Part shown: positions 16,424-25,382 of the stretch, one piece after another
Layout of the letters: each line of letters opens with the position of its first letter
Numbering within the stretch: the first letter of the stretch is position 1
NCBI GenBank assembly: GCA_949915905.1
Contig: CATLEQ010000005.1
Coordinates: forward strand, 1-39,639
DNA: 39,639 nt
Origin: an uncultured Lachnospiraceae bacterium
GTDB lineage: Bacteria; Bacillota; Clostridia; Lachnospirales; Lachnospiraceae
Direction: 5' to 3'
Notes under the pieces: model-generated
What the model saw: the letters and a program-made list of their open reading frames with translations, nothing else
What the model was told of the DNA's origin: nothing
Database searches by the model: none
Position numbers and translations under genes: made by a program

Positions 16424-18007
16424 CTATTCTCCAACCGTGATTCTCTGCTCCGATATTCGGTTGCCATCTTCATCATACTCATATAGTGTATACCATTTCA
16501 GTTCTCCATCTTCGCCATACTGACTGCTTTTAACATTCTTTCCATTTTCATCATATTCGTATAAACGGTACGAATCCAATTTTCCATCGGCCGTATAGCG
16601 GCTTTGCTTTGTCTGTTTTCCATTTTCATCATATTCAAAGCTGTCATAGTTTTGTAGACTTCCTTCCGGGCTATACCGGCTGAGTTTTATCCGATGTCCT
16701 TCCCCATCGTATTCTCTTATGGTATAGCTTCTGAGTTCCCCGTCTTTCCCGTACGAATCGGTTCGTATCTGGTTCCCATTTTCATCATATTCATGTATGT
16801 TTTTAGAAAGTCGGCCATCCTCATCATACCAACTCCATGTTTGAAGCTGTCTGCCAGCCTCATCATAAAGTTCTTCGCCTGCACTTGTCTGCGTTCCGGC
16901 CGCGTCATATGAAACGGCTCGTGTCTTTCGCCCCTGGGCATCATAAAAATACTCGTGATACCATCTCAAACTACCGTCCTCTTCCAAAAATGAGTACCTT
17001 CTCGTTCGATGTTGGGAATCCGTAATCTCCCCGCTCTCCATTTCCGCGATTTTATCCTTTATCTCCGCATTGTCCGAGGCCTTTTCAAGCCCGTCTTCCA
17101 AAATATCCATCGCCGCGTCATACTCGCCCCGGCGAATCTCCAAGTCGGCCAGCCCGAGGTACACCCCCGCCTCCGTATCGTCCAGTTCCATCGCCTTCTC
17201 ATAATCCGCCTGCGACAACGCAAAATTTTCCTCCGTCTCCCCGTCGATAATGTGGGCGTTTCCACGCAAGACGTGAGCCTGGGCTGTACCATCCTTTGGG
17301 ATTTGTAAATCGGACGCTTCATTTGTCTTCTTGCCAAGATCCTCGTCCGCCAGCAGTTCCTCCAGAATATAGAACGGAATCTCATTTAGCTCTAACTCGT
17401 CCTTAATAATGTCGCACTTCTCCCCTTCGGAAGATTCTCCTGCTGAATAAAGATGAAGTTCCGCCTTTTCCCCGCCTGAAACCTGCTCCGTCCTGCTCTC
17501 TCCTGACTTGGAATCGGTCACGGTACATTCCACGGTTCCTTCCAGAATATAAACATTCATGTGGTTCTCGTCAAACACCTTCACCCAGCCGCAGGTTCCC
17601 CGGATGCCGACCGTCATCGTGGAGGTACGGATTTCAAATGTCTCATCTGCTTTTAAAGGTTCCGTAACGTTAAAAAACACGCCGCCGGAATTGACAACGA
17701 CCTCCAACTTCTTCCCGTCTTTTTGAATCTCAATTTCGCTCTCCTCGTCCATCTTCGCCAGCTTTACGTCGTCCAGGGCAATCCAGGCATGGCTCTTTTC
17801 CTCCGTCCCCATCTGGTAGCCGCCGTAGAGGTTCATGTTTTCCGCCAGAGAAACATTTTCCCCCTTTTCGTCCGAAACGCCGACCGTCCCTTCCGTCTTC
17901 ATAAGCCGCATGACGGATGCCGAGCCTTCGCCGCCCCCGCAACCGACACAACCCACACAAAGCAAGGCAATCACCGTCAAAACCGCTACCGCTTTTCTAC
18001 TTTTCAT
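16424..18007 (-). CDS. FecR-domain lipoprotein with TPR and YD-like repeats, copy 2
   Basis: This 527-residue lipoprotein starts at the ATG at 18007 (a TTG precedes it). The architecture is the same as copy 1: signal peptide ending Cys-Val-Gly-Cys, FecR-like domain, TPR-like helices, then about eight Tyr-Asp-Glu-Asn-Gly repeats of roughly 20-22 residues. The mature FecR and TPR parts are essentially identical to copy 1. The repeat half is distinct, with motifs such as 'SSQYGEDGELKWYTLYEYDE'. It begins 20 nt after the stop of copy 3, so these two are co-transcribed. Surface exposure is inferred from the signal peptide; ligand and function are unknown. Confidence 0.85.
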   Translation of the reverse strand: MKSRKAVAVLTVIALLCVGCVGCGGGEGSASVMRLMKTEGTVGVSDEKGENVSLAENMNLYGGYQMGTEEKSHAWIALDDVKLAKMDEESEIEIQKDGKKLEVVVNSGGVFFNVTEPLKADETFEIRTSTMTVGIRGTCGWVKVFDENHMNVYILEGTVECTVTDSKSGESRTEQVSGGEKAELHLYSAGESSEGEKCDIIKDELELNEIPFYILEELLADEDLGKKTNEASDLQIPKDGTAQAHVLRGNAHIIDGETEENFALSQADYEKAMELDDTEAGVYLGLADLEIRRGEYDAAMDILEDGLEKASDNAEIKDKIAEMESGEITDSQHRTRRYSFLEEDGSLRWYHEYFYDAQGRKTRAVSYDAAGTQTSAGEELYDEAGRQLQTWSWYDEDGRLSKNIHEYDENGNQIRTDSYGKDGELRSYTIREYDGEGHRIKLSRYSPEGSLQNYDSFEYDENGKQTKQSRYTADGKLDSYRLYEYDENGKNVKSSQYGEDGELKWYTLYEYDEDGNRISEQRITVGE

Positions 18008-18027
18008 CAATCCTTTTTTCCTCTCAT

Positions 18028-19584
18028 TTATTCCTCACCCATAACCCGCTGCTCGGATACCAGTTCCCCCTCCTCGTCATACTCGTACGTGATGTCCCAT
18101 CTCAATTCTCCGGTTCCACGATAGCTTCTATCCCTAACGCAGTATCCTTTCTCATCATACTCGTATAAATGATAAGAAATCAGCGTCCCATCCTCCGAGT
18201 AATGATTTTTCCTTATCTGGTTTCCGTTTTTATCATATTCATAAGTATAATATACGTCCAGATATCCTCCCACTTCGTATTGACTGCTTTTTACTAAAAG
18301 CCCTTCTTCATCGTACTCATTTTCACAATAATAAATAAACAGCCCCTCGGTATCATATACTTTTTTTCTCACTCGATTTCCATTTTCATCAAACTCGTAA
18401 GTTTCTTTCATAAGCTTTCCGGTTTGGGTTTCCCATCCATATGCCTGGATTTTCCTTCCCTCCTCATCATACTTCTCTTCTCCCGTCCCGAGCTGCTTTC
18501 CCGAAGCGTCATACGCCATGATTTTTATCCTGCGCCCTTGCTCATCATAAAAATAGTCATGATACCAGGCCAACTCACCATCCCTATAAAGGGAATACCT
18601 TCTCATACGCTGCTGGGAGTCTTTTATTTCCCCACTCTCCATCTCCGCAATTTTTTCCTTGATTTCCGTACTGTCCCCCGTTTCCTCTAACGCATTTTCC
18701 AGGATTTCCATCGCCGCATCATACTCGCCCTGGCGAATCTCCAAGTCGGCCAGTCCCAGATAGCCTCCTGCATTCGTCGCATCCAATTCTAACGCCTTCT
18801 CGTAATCCGCCCGCGCCAGCTCTATGTTTTCCTTTGTCTCTCCGTCAGAAATACGAGCCGTTCCGCGCAGTGCATAAGCCTGCGATGAACCCTCCTTGGG
18901 AATTTGTATGTCCAAGGCGGCGTTTATCTTTCTTCTAAGGCCATTATCCGCCCACACTTCCTCCAAAACGTAAGAGGGAACCTCGTATAATTCCAGCTTA
19001 TCCTTGGTCATGTCGTACTTTCCGGACTCTTTTCTTGAATAAAAGTTCAGTTCCGCCTTTTCCCTGCTTGAAATCTGCTCCGTCCTCATCTCCCCGTTTT
19101 TCGGATTCGTCATGCCACATTCCACGCTTCCCGTCAAAACAAAAACGTTCTCATGCGTATCATCAAGCACTTCCACCCAACCGCAACCTTCCTGGATATC
19201 AACCGTCATCGTGGAAGTTCGGATTACAAATGTTTCCTCATCCTTTACCGGTTTCGTGACGTAAAAAAACACGCCGCCGGAACTAACGATGACTTCCGTC
19301 TTCTCTCCGTCTTTTTGAACCTCAACCTCGCTCTCCTTATCCAACTTTACCGTCTTCACGCCATCCAGGGCAATCCATGCATGGCTTTCCTCTCCCGTTT
19401 CCATGCGGCAGCCCTCGGAAAGCTCCACATTTTCCGCCTGGGAAACCGTCTCCCCGTTTCCGTTTAAGATTTCGACCGTCCCTTCCGTCTTCGTAAGGCG
19501 CATGGCGGAGTTCGAACCCCCACAACCCGCGCAAAACAAGGTTACTATCATTAAAAGTGCCACCGTTCTCCTACATTTCATCAT
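18028..19584 (-). CDS. FecR-domain lipoprotein with TPR and YD-like repeats, copy 3
   Basis: The 518-residue protein begins at the first of two ATGs, 9 nt after GGAGG. The signal peptide ends Cys-Ala-Gly-Cys. The FecR-like domain is clearly related to copies 1 and 2 but diverged, and the 'RGTCGW' motif has become 'QEGCGW'. The TPR-like segment is well conserved ('GLADLEIRQGEYDAAMEILENAL'). The repeat half shares 'YRDGELAWYHDYFYDEQGRR' and 'YRGTGELR' with copy 1 rather than copy 2. It is the first gene of the array, behind the promoter at 19683-19710, and is probably the older relative from which the mosaic copy 1 took its repeat half. Function unknown. Confidence 0.85.
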   Translation of the reverse strand: MMKCRRTVALLMIVTLFCAGCGGSNSAMRLTKTEGTVEILNGNGETVSQAENVELSEGCRMETGEESHAWIALDGVKTVKLDKESEVEVQKDGEKTEVIVSSGGVFFYVTKPVKDEETFVIRTSTMTVDIQEGCGWVEVLDDTHENVFVLTGSVECGMTNPKNGEMRTEQISSREKAELNFYSRKESGKYDMTKDKLELYEVPSYVLEEVWADNGLRRKINAALDIQIPKEGSSQAYALRGTARISDGETKENIELARADYEKALELDATNAGGYLGLADLEIRQGEYDAAMEILENALEETGDSTEIKEKIAEMESGEIKDSQQRMRRYSLYRDGELAWYHDYFYDEQGRRIKIMAYDASGKQLGTGEEKYDEEGRKIQAYGWETQTGKLMKETYEFDENGNRVRKKVYDTEGLFIYYCENEYDEEGLLVKSSQYEVGGYLDVYYTYEYDKNGNQIRKNHYSEDGTLISYHLYEYDEKGYCVRDRSYRGTGELRWDITYEYDEEGELVSEQRVMGEE

Positions 19585-19639
19585 TTACTTTTTCCTCCCG
19601 CTCGTGCCGTATCTTGCCCATTATGGTTCCATGTATTGA

Positions 19640-19660
19640 CATGCAAGCATACCATGCATG
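19640..19660. promoter_or_regulatory. inverted repeat in the FecR array leader
   Basis: CATGCA (19640-19645) and TGCATG (19655-19660) are a dyad between the promoter and the first gene. It could be an operator or a small RNA hairpin. Confidence 0.35.
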
Positions 19661-19682
19661 ACTTTTTGACCCTGATATCATC

Positions 19683-19710
19683 ATTATATCAATTTTCACG
19701 ACGATTTCAA
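19683..19710 (-). promoter_or_regulatory. promoter of the FecR lipoprotein array
   Basis: Minus-strand TTGAAA (19710-19705), 16 nt, then a perfect TATAAT (19688-19683). It precedes FecR copy 3 by about 90 nt. Confidence 0.72.
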
Positions 19711-19735
19711 TCCGAAATCGCATAAAAAATCAATT

Positions 19736-20989
19736 CTAAAACTCTAGACTGTCCGCATTTAAAAGAAAGTACTTCATCCCCATGATCACAAATCCTTCTT
19801 CATTTCTCCATGGTCGCATCGTTTTGTCCACTATGACAATCTTCTTAAAGGAATCCGGAATATTCCGAAAGGAATGAAACTCCTGCGCTTGTTTTTTCTC
19901 TGAAGCCATATCATACGCCACCTGAACATAATATCTTTGACTACCTTGATTTACCACAAAATCAACCTCCAGCTGTTTATGAACTCTTTTGCCATCACTA
20001 TTTTTTTCACATACATCCACAATACCGACATCTACATTGTAACCACGTACCAGCAACTCATTATATACGATATTCTCCATGATATGGGTAGGTTCTTGCT
20101 GCCTAAAATTCAGTCTCGCATTTCTAAGTCCCACATCCGTAAAATAATATTTCAAATTTGTACCCACGTACTTTCTGCCCTTGATGTCATACTTGTTCGC
20201 TTTCGAAATCAAAAATGCTTCCGCCAGATAGTCGATATGGGCAGATATGGTTTTATGGTTGTAACTGCTTTTCAGCTCACTTTTAAACGTGTTCGCTATT
20301 CTGGTCGGGTTCGTGGGTGTCCCTATGGCAGAGGCGAGAATATCCACCAGCGTTCCAATCTCGTCCACACTTTGAATTTTATTTCTCTCCACCACGTCCT
20401 TAATGTAAACATTTGTAAAAATATTTTTTAAATATTCCGTTTTCTGGCGTTCCGTGGAAAATTGTACCACTTGCGGAAGTCCGCCATAAATCATGTATTC
20501 ATTCCAGGCTTCATCATAGTCCCCGCCATAAACAGAAAAAAACTCCGCAAAGGACAACGGATACATTCTGACCTCGTCCCCTCTGCCCCGAAATTCCGTC
20601 ACGATGTCACTTGATAGAAATTTAGAATTACTGCCCGTCACATACACGTCAATATTATTTATGCGAATCAAACTATTCAACACCTCTTCAAAACGCGGCA
20701 TAAACTGCACTTCGTCCAAAAGTAAATAATAGTTCTTTTCATCCTTCATCTCGCCTTTGATATACTGATAGCACTTATTCGGATCCCTTAGTTCCTCATT
20801 TTCAATACCATCCAGAGCAATCTCAATAATATGTTCGTCATCTACCCCGTTTTCCAATAAATATTTTTTAAAAAGTTCAAATAGCAAAAAGGATTTCCCA
20901 CATCTCCTGATTCCCGTAATTACTTTTATCATGCCGTTATCTTTTCTTATTTTTAACTGCTCCATGTATGCATCTCTTTTAATCTCCAT
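19736..20989 (-). CDS. AAA+ ATPase with DUF4143 domain
   Basis: The start is Met-Glu-Ile-Lys at 20989, 5 nt after GGGAGAG. The 417-residue protein has a Walker A motif GIRRCGKS at 26-33 and Walker B LLLDEVQ near 105. An arginine-rich 'FRGRGDEVRMYPLSFAEF' segment near 160 is typical of this ATPase group. A C-terminal DUF4143 domain ends in a nuclease-like strand pair (Leu-Glu-Val-Asp-Phe, then Tyr-Val-Gln-Val). Such proteins are very common and patchily distributed in gut Clostridia and Bacteroidetes; their role is not established. It stands alone with its own promoter. The length is normal and no damage is seen. Confidence 0.9.
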   Translation of the reverse strand: MEIKRDAYMEQLKIRKDNGMIKVITGIRRCGKSFLLFELFKKYLLENGVDDEHIIEIALDGIENEELRDPNKCYQYIKGEMKDEKNYYLLLDEVQFMPRFEEVLNSLIRINNIDVYVTGSNSKFLSSDIVTEFRGRGDEVRMYPLSFAEFFSVYGGDYDEAWNEYMIYGGLPQVVQFSTERQKTEYLKNIFTNVYIKDVVERNKIQSVDEIGTLVDILASAIGTPTNPTRIANTFKSELKSSYNHKTISAHIDYLAEAFLISKANKYDIKGRKYVGTNLKYYFTDVGLRNARLNFRQQEPTHIMENIVYNELLVRGYNVDVGIVDVCEKNSDGKRVHKQLEVDFVVNQGSQRYYVQVAYDMASEKKQAQEFHSFRNIPDSFKKIVIVDKTMRPWRNEEGFVIMGMKYFLLNADSLEF

Positions 20990-21035
20990 AGTTTCTCTCC
21001 CTATTTGCGTGCAATGCACGAATTTTGGTAATATG

Positions 21036-21064
21036 ATTTTATCACAAAAGTTCCTTTTATTCAA
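21036..21064 (-). promoter_or_regulatory. promoter of the DUF4143 ATPase gene
   Basis: Minus-strand TTGAAT (21064-21059), 17 nt, then TAAAAT (21041-21036). The predicted start lies about 40 nt before the start codon. Confidence 0.6.
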
Positions 21065-21139
21065 TATGCATTACCAAAACTCGCACCCCTTGTATCTGGT
21101 TTTTATAACTACTTTTCGAAATATCTGCATGTAAAATGG

Positions 21140-21168
21140 TTGCGTTTTCCGCAGAAACGTAGTATCCT
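21140..21168 (+). promoter_or_regulatory. possible promoter of degV
   Basis: TTGCGT at 21140-21145, 17 nt, then TATCCT at 21163-21168. It would give degV a leader of about 290 nt containing all the hairpins. The -10 is weak. Confidence 0.4.
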
Positions 21169-21219
21169 ATATAGTAATATGAAGTACTTTGTACGTCCAT
21201 TCTTTTTTAAGCGTAAAAA

Positions 21220-21346
21220 AGAGTTTCGCTTGCGAAACTCTCGCGCCGGAGCGCGGCTGCGCCAGCAGCCATTTTCCTTAGGCGCGAAGTGCGCATCCCC
21301 TGGAGGATTTTGTGTTGTAGGAAGCTTCGTTTCCTACAACACAAAA
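21220..21346. repeat. cluster of strong hairpins upstream of degV
   Basis: GAGTTTCGC/GCGAAACTC (21221-21240), GCGCC/GGAGCGC-type (21243-21254), GGCTGC/GCAGCC (21255-21270), GGCGCG/TGCGC (21281-21294), and a perfect 16-bp stem, TTTTGTGTTGTAGGAA with its complement (21308-21323 and 21331-21346). None is followed by a clear T-run. Confidence 0.75.
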
Positions 21347-21400
21347 ATGTATCGGCTACAAAGTTCAGACCGATTCTCATTCACGGGAATCAAACCACAG

Positions 21401-21432
21401 TTACTATTCACGGCCTGCGGCCGCGATAGCAA
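21401..21432. repeat. 32-bp interspersed palindrome, copy 2
   Basis: Same palindrome as 11699-11730, with two base differences. It lies 35 nt before the degV start codon. Confidence 0.85.
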
Positions 21433-21467
21433 CGAACCACAACATATGACACAGAGAGGTTTTTAAC

Positions 21468-22373
21468 ATGAACGAAGCATTTCACATTATCAGTGACGGT
21501 TCTTGTGACCTGCCCACGAAACTGGCAGAAGAAAAGAACATTACGGTCGTGCCCTTTTATGTATCGTTTGACGGGGAGCACTACCAGAAAGAAAACGTAG
21601 AAATCGGCATCCGGGACTTTTATCAGCAAATGGTGGACAACAAGGGCGTGTACCCCAAGTCTTCCATGCCTTCCATCCACGATTACCAGGAGGCGTTTTT
21701 GCCCTTCGCCCAGGACGGGATGCCCGTAATCTGCATTTGCATCACCACCAAGTTCAGCGGTTCCATGCAGTCCGCGCTAGGTGCGCGCTCACTCATCCTG
21801 GAGGAATACCCGCAGGCGGAAATCACGGTCATTGACGCCACGATCAATACGGGTTTGCAAGGCCTCTACGTCCTTGAAGCGGTAAACCTGCGTGACAGCG
21901 GTGCCAGTTATCAGGACACGGTCGCACGATTGGAACAGATAAAGAGTACCGGGAGAATTTTCTTCACGGTCGGAGATATGGAATATTTGCAGCACGGGGG
22001 AAGAATCGGGAAAGTAGCAGCGGTTGCCGGGAGCGTTTTAAACATCCGCCCCGTCATCACGCTGAAACAAGGAGAGATTTTCCCTTCCGGCATCGGCAGG
22101 GGGCGCAGGCGCAGCACCCAGAAGGCGATAGACCTTCTTTTAGGATACCTGCGGGAGAGCAGTTTGGGGATTGAAAATTATAGTCTCGCAATAGGATATG
22201 GTTATGACTATGAGGAAGCCGTTGCTTTCCGCGACCACGCACTGGCCACGTTGGGTGAAAACGGATATGACATAGCAGATATCCCCCTTTATCAAATCGG
22301 AGCCACGATTGGCGTGCACACCGGGCCGTACCCGTTGGGATTTGGAATCATCGAGAAAGGGATTTTACCGTAA
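21468..22373 (+). CDS. DegV-family fatty-acid-binding protein
   Basis: This 301-residue protein is a full-length DegV protein: 'SDGSCDLP' near residue 10, 'YPKSSMPS' near 63, 'TKFSGSMQSA' near 92, 'GRIGKVAAV' near 177, and the C-terminal 'GATIGVHTGP' that closes the lipid site. DegV/FakB proteins bind a fatty acid in a tunnel and, in characterised cases, present it to the kinase FakA for phosphorylation and membrane lipid synthesis. No fakA is in the window. GAGAGG lies 8 nt before the ATG. It is the only confident plus-strand gene here, and its upstream region is full of hairpins. Confidence 0.93.
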   Translation: MNEAFHIISDGSCDLPTKLAEEKNITVVPFYVSFDGEHYQKENVEIGIRDFYQQMVDNKGVYPKSSMPSIHDYQEAFLPFAQDGMPVICICITTKFSGSMQSALGARSLILEEYPQAEITVIDATINTGLQGLYVLEAVNLRDSGASYQDTVARLEQIKSTGRIFFTVGDMEYLQHGGRIGKVAAVAGSVLNIRPVITLKQGEIFPSGIGRGRRRSTQKAIDLLLGYLRESSLGIENYSLAIGYGYDYEEAVAFRDHALATLGENGYDIADIPLYQIGATIGVHTGPYPLGFGIIEKGILP

Positions 22374-22434
22374 ATTACCACACTTTTTACTCTTTTCCAC
22401 ACAAAAAAGGCAATATGTCATCACCTCAACGACC

Positions 22435-22464
22435 GATGGCCGTGCAACCAAGCGCACGGCCATC
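22435..22464. terminator. hairpin between convergent degV and aminotransferase remnant
   Basis: GATGGCCGTGC (22435-22445) pairs perfectly with GCACGGCCATC (22454-22464). It lies between two convergent genes, as a shared terminator would, but no T-run follows on either strand directly. Confidence 0.5.
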
Positions 22465-22476
22465 ATGAATAAAAAT

Positions 22477-23067
22477 TCATCTTTTCGCGAAAATCTGCTT
22501 TAACGCCTCCACCAGCGCGTCCACGCATTCCCTCTGATACTCCGGCGGGTTGGAAAGTGCCAGCCGCAAATGGTTTTTCCCTTTCTCCGGCCCCCAACTG
22601 CTTCCCGCCGTATTGTTGATTCCCAGTTCATACAAGGCCGCCGACATTTCCTTGTCATCCATGCCGCTTCCCGACACGTCCGCGAAGCAGAATGACCCGC
22701 CCATCGGCCTGGAACACTCAAACCGCCCCTCAAAAACGGCCAGACTCTCACATGTATAGGCAATATTTTCCCGATAAATCTTTCTGGCCTCCGCAATATA
22801 TTCCTGACGTAACGGCATCGTCAGAGCCGCTTCCGCCCCGTACTGCGTAATCGTCGGAGCCATGGAAAAGCTGCTCCACATCTGCACGATGGCAAGCATC
22901 TTGACAATCTCGGGATTGGCCACGACCCAGCCGATTCGGTAACCGGACAAATGATATCCCTTGCTCAGCCCTTGAACAAGGATTCCATAATCCTTCATTC
23001 CGTCCATGGACAAAATGGAAGTAAACTTTGTCTCTTCCCCCGCCTCAATGCTTTCGTGGACTATACT
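22477..23067 (-). pseudogene. aminotransferase class I/II, C-terminal half only
   Basis: From an ATG at 23007 the frame encodes the C-terminal half of a PLP-dependent aminotransferase. It includes the PLP-lysine motif 'LSKGYHLSGYRIGW', then 'PMGGSFCFADVS' and 'LRLALSNPPEY'. The frame stays open upstream to 23067, and those codons (Glu-Ser-Ile-Glu-Ala, then Lys-Phe-Thr-Ser-Ile) still look like the family. The homology runs straight into the last codons of glnA. The N-terminal ~190 residues, including much of the PLP site, are missing, and there is no ribosome binding site before the first ATG. This is best read as a remnant left by a deletion joined to the glnA 3' end. Confidence 0.8.
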
Positions 23068-25175
23068 TCAAAAATCAAATCTCCGTAGGACGGCATCGGC
23101 CATGCCTCTTTATCCACGATCATTTCCAGCGCGTCAACCGGGGCACGCAGTGCCGCCATCGCCGGAACGACGGTGTCATGATAATAATTTGCCGCCACGC
23201 CGCCTTCCTCTTTACTTGCCGCCTCTTCGGTCACGGCCTGCAAATTGACAAGTGCCGCCTTCGTCTCCTTCAAAAGCGCGGACACCTCCGTGAGGATGCC
23301 GGACTGTACCTCCGTGTCGGCTCCGGCCGCCTTCACCGCCAGAATCGTGTCGGCCAGCGTCTTCGTATAGCCCATGACCGCCGGGATAATCTGCTTGCTC
23401 GCCATGTCAATCATGGTGCGGGCCTCGATATTGATGGCCTTAGAATATGCCTCGTACTGGATTTCCGCACGGGACTCCAGCTCCGCCTTGGTAAACACGT
23501 TGAAGCGTTCAAACAGTGCTACGGCCTTATCCGTCGTGATGGCCGGAATCGCCTCCACCATCGACTTGATGTTCGGCAGACCTCTCCTCTCGGCCTCGGC
23601 CACCCACTCATCGGAATACCCGTTTCCGTTAAACACGATTCTTCTATTTTCCGTCATGTACTCCTTGATCAGGTCATGTACCGCCAGTTCAAAATCGTCG
23701 GCCTTTTCCAATATGTCGCAGGCATCGGCAAACGCCTCGGCCACGATCGTGTTCAGCACGATGTTCGGATTGGCGATGGAATCCCTTGAGCCCACCATGC
23801 GGAATTCGAATTTATTTCCGGTAAATGCAAACGGCGAGGTTCTGTTTCTGTCCGTCGCGTCCTTATCCAAATCCGGCAAGGAGGAAACGCCCGTGTGCAG
23901 CTTCGTGCCTTCCAAACTATGCGTCGCGGTTCCGGTGCTGATCAACTGATCCATCACGTCCTGCAGCTGGTCGCCGAGGAAGATGGAAATAATCGCCGGC
24001 GGTGCCTCGTTGGCTCCAAGTCTATGGTCATTGCCCGGATCCGCCGCTGATTCTCTGAGCAAATCCGCGTGCTTGTTGATCGCCTTCAAAATGCAAGACA
24101 ATACCAAAAGGAACTGCTTGTTTTCATGCGGTGTCTTGCCCGGGTCAAGCAAATTGATTCCGTCGTCGGTGATAATGGACCAGTTATTGTGCTTACCGGA
24201 ACCATTTACCCCGGCAAACGGCTTCTCATGAAGCAGGCACTTCATGCCGTGCTGGCAGGCGACACGCTTCAACGTCTGCATTACAATCTGGTTATGGTCC
24301 ACGGCCACGTTGGCCTCGGCATAAATCGGGGCGAGCTCGTGCTGTGCCGGTGCCACTTCGTTATGCTGCGTCTTGGCCGAAACTCCGACTTTCCACAGCT
24401 GGATATTGACATCGCGCATAAATGCCGCGATTCTCTGGCGAATGGTTCCGAAATAGTGGTCGTCAAGCTCCTGGCCTTTCGGCGGCATCGCGCCAAACAA
24501 CGTGCGTCCCGTGTAAATCAAGTCTTTTCTCTGTTCGAACTTCTCGGCATCCACAAGGAAATACTCCTGCTCCGGTCCGACGGACGGCGTTACCTTCTTG
24601 GACGTCACATTGCCAAAAAGACGAATCAACCGCAATGACTGTGCATTAATCGCCTCCATGGAGCGAAGGAGCGGTGTCTTCTGATCCAGCGACTCGCCCG
24701 TATAGGAGCAAAATGCGGTCGGAATGCAAAGCGTCGCGCCTGCCGCGTCTTCCCTCACAAACGCCGGAGACGTACAATCCCACGCGGTGTAGCCCCTGGC
24801 CTCAAATGTCGCGCGCAAGCCGCCCGACGGGAAGGAGGAAGCATCCGGCTCACCCTTAATCAATTCTTTTCCCGAAAAACTCATCAATACCTTTCCGCTC
24901 GGCAGCGGCGCGGAAATAAACGAGTCATGCTTCTCCGCGGTAACGCCCGTCAATGGCAAAAACCAGTGGGTATAGTGCGTCGCGCCTTTCTCGATTGCCC
25001 ATTCCTTCATCTCGTGCGCAATCACGTCTGCAGTCTCAAGGTCCAGTTCCTTTCCCTCTTCAATCGTCTTTTTCAGGTTTTTGTACACCTTCTTCGGCAG
25101 ACGTGCCTGCATGACGGTATCATTAAACACGTTCTCCCCAAAAATATCTGCGACATTAAATTTTTCCGTGACCAT
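23061..25175 (-). CDS. glnA: glutamine synthetase type III
   Basis: The 704-residue protein (start Met-Val-Thr-Glu at 25175, 9 nt after GAGG; a start three codons earlier is possible) is a complete GSIII (GlnN) enzyme. It makes glutamine from glutamate, ammonia and ATP in the cytosol. Signatures are '[12 protein letters not shown]' at the start, '[12 protein letters not shown]' near 85, '[14 protein letters not shown]' near 210, '[16 protein letters not shown]' near 280, '[15 protein letters not shown]' near 320, and the usual end '[11 protein letters not shown]'. The gene has a promoter at 25290-25318 and a hairpin with a T-rich tail near the 5' end of the leader, a possible attenuator. An aminotransferase remnant abuts its 3' end. 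Confidence 0.95.
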   Translation of the reverse strand: MVTEKFNVADIFGENVFNDTVMQARLPKKVYKNLKKTIEEGKELDLETADVIAHEMKEWAIEKGATHYTHWFLPLTGVTAEKHDSFISAPLPSGKVLMSFSGKELIKGEPDASSFPSGGLRATFEARGYTAWDCTSPAFVREDAAGATLCIPTAFCSYTGESLDQKTPLLRSMEAINAQSLRLIRLFGNVTSKKVTPSVGPEQEYFLVDAEKFEQRKDLIYTGRTLFGAMPPKGQELDDHYFGTIRQRIAAFMRDVNIQLWKVGVSAKTQHNEVAPAQHELAPIYAEANVAVDHNQIVMQTLKRVACQHGMKCLLHEKPFAGVNGSGKHNNWSIITDDGINLLDPGKTPHENKQFLLVLSCILKAINKHADLLRESAADPGNDHRLGANEAPPAIISIFLGDQLQDVMDQLISTGTATHSLEGTKLHTGVSSLPDLDKDATDRNRTSPFAFTGNKFEFRMVGSRDSIANPNIVLNTIVAEAFADACDILEKADDFELAVHDLIKEYMTENRRIVFNGNGYSDEWVAEAERRGLPNIKSMVEAIPAITTDKAVALFERFNVFTKAELESRAEIQYEAYSKAINIEARTMIDMASKQIIPAVMGYTKTLADTILAVKAAGADTEVQSGILTEVSALLKETKAALVNLQAVTEEAASKEEGGVAANYYHDTVVPAMAALRAPVDALEMIVDKEAWPMPSYGDLIFEV

Positions 25176-25233
25176 AACATCCATCCTCTCTTCTCTGATT
25201 CTTGCGCGGGCAACAAAGCTACATTGACCTCAC

Positions 25234-25268
25234 AAAGAAAGGGCACTCCAAGCTGTCTTGGAACGCCC
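25234..25268 (-). promoter_or_regulatory. leader hairpin of glnA, possible attenuator
   Basis: On the minus strand GGGCGTTCCAAG, tetraloop ACAG, CTTGGAGTGCCC forms a continuous 12-bp stem (25268-25241) followed by TTTCTTT. It begins about 15 nt after the predicted glnA start, where a terminator would block glnA unless relieved. It could also end fba read-through. Confidence 0.55.
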
Positions 25269-25289
25269 TTGTTCTTAACTACGTCAGTT

Positions 25290-25318
25290 AGTATAACTCA
25301 TATTCCGCAAAAAGGCAA
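25290..25318 (-). promoter_or_regulatory. promoter of glnA
   Basis: Minus-strand TTGCCT (25318-25313), 17 nt, then TATACT (25295-25290), about 115 nt before the start codon. Confidence 0.65.
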
Positions 25319-25382
25319 GTATAAAATTGATAAAAATATATCGCACGTTTTAGCAGAATTTTGGCAGTCTTGCCTATAACAA

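Larger units (their letters stand above)
13893..18007. repeat. about 1-kb near-identical direct repeat (13893-14893 and 17007-18007)
   Basis: The 5' two-thirds of FecR copies 1 and 2 align without gaps at a constant offset of 3114 nt. I see differences only in a short stretch in and just after the signal peptide codons. Identity ends abruptly at codons Arg-Arg-Tyr-Ser, after which the repeat regions differ strongly. This points to recent duplication or gene conversion. Confidence 0.9.
21065..21467. other. intergenic region rich in hairpins
   Basis: The stretch between the divergent ATPase and degV genes holds a possible plus-strand promoter, four or five hairpins in a row (21220-21346) and the second copy of the 32-bp palindrome (21401-21432). 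No gene is supported. Confidence 0.6.

Noticed and set aside
13313-19584. FecR proteins as iron-uptake sigma regulators
   Set aside because: They are lipoproteins with no sigma factor or TonB receptor nearby and carry TPR and YD-like repeats instead.
25234-25268. Known glutamine riboswitch before glnA
   Set aside because: The described glutamine-binding motifs are not recognisable here; only one simple stem-loop is seen.
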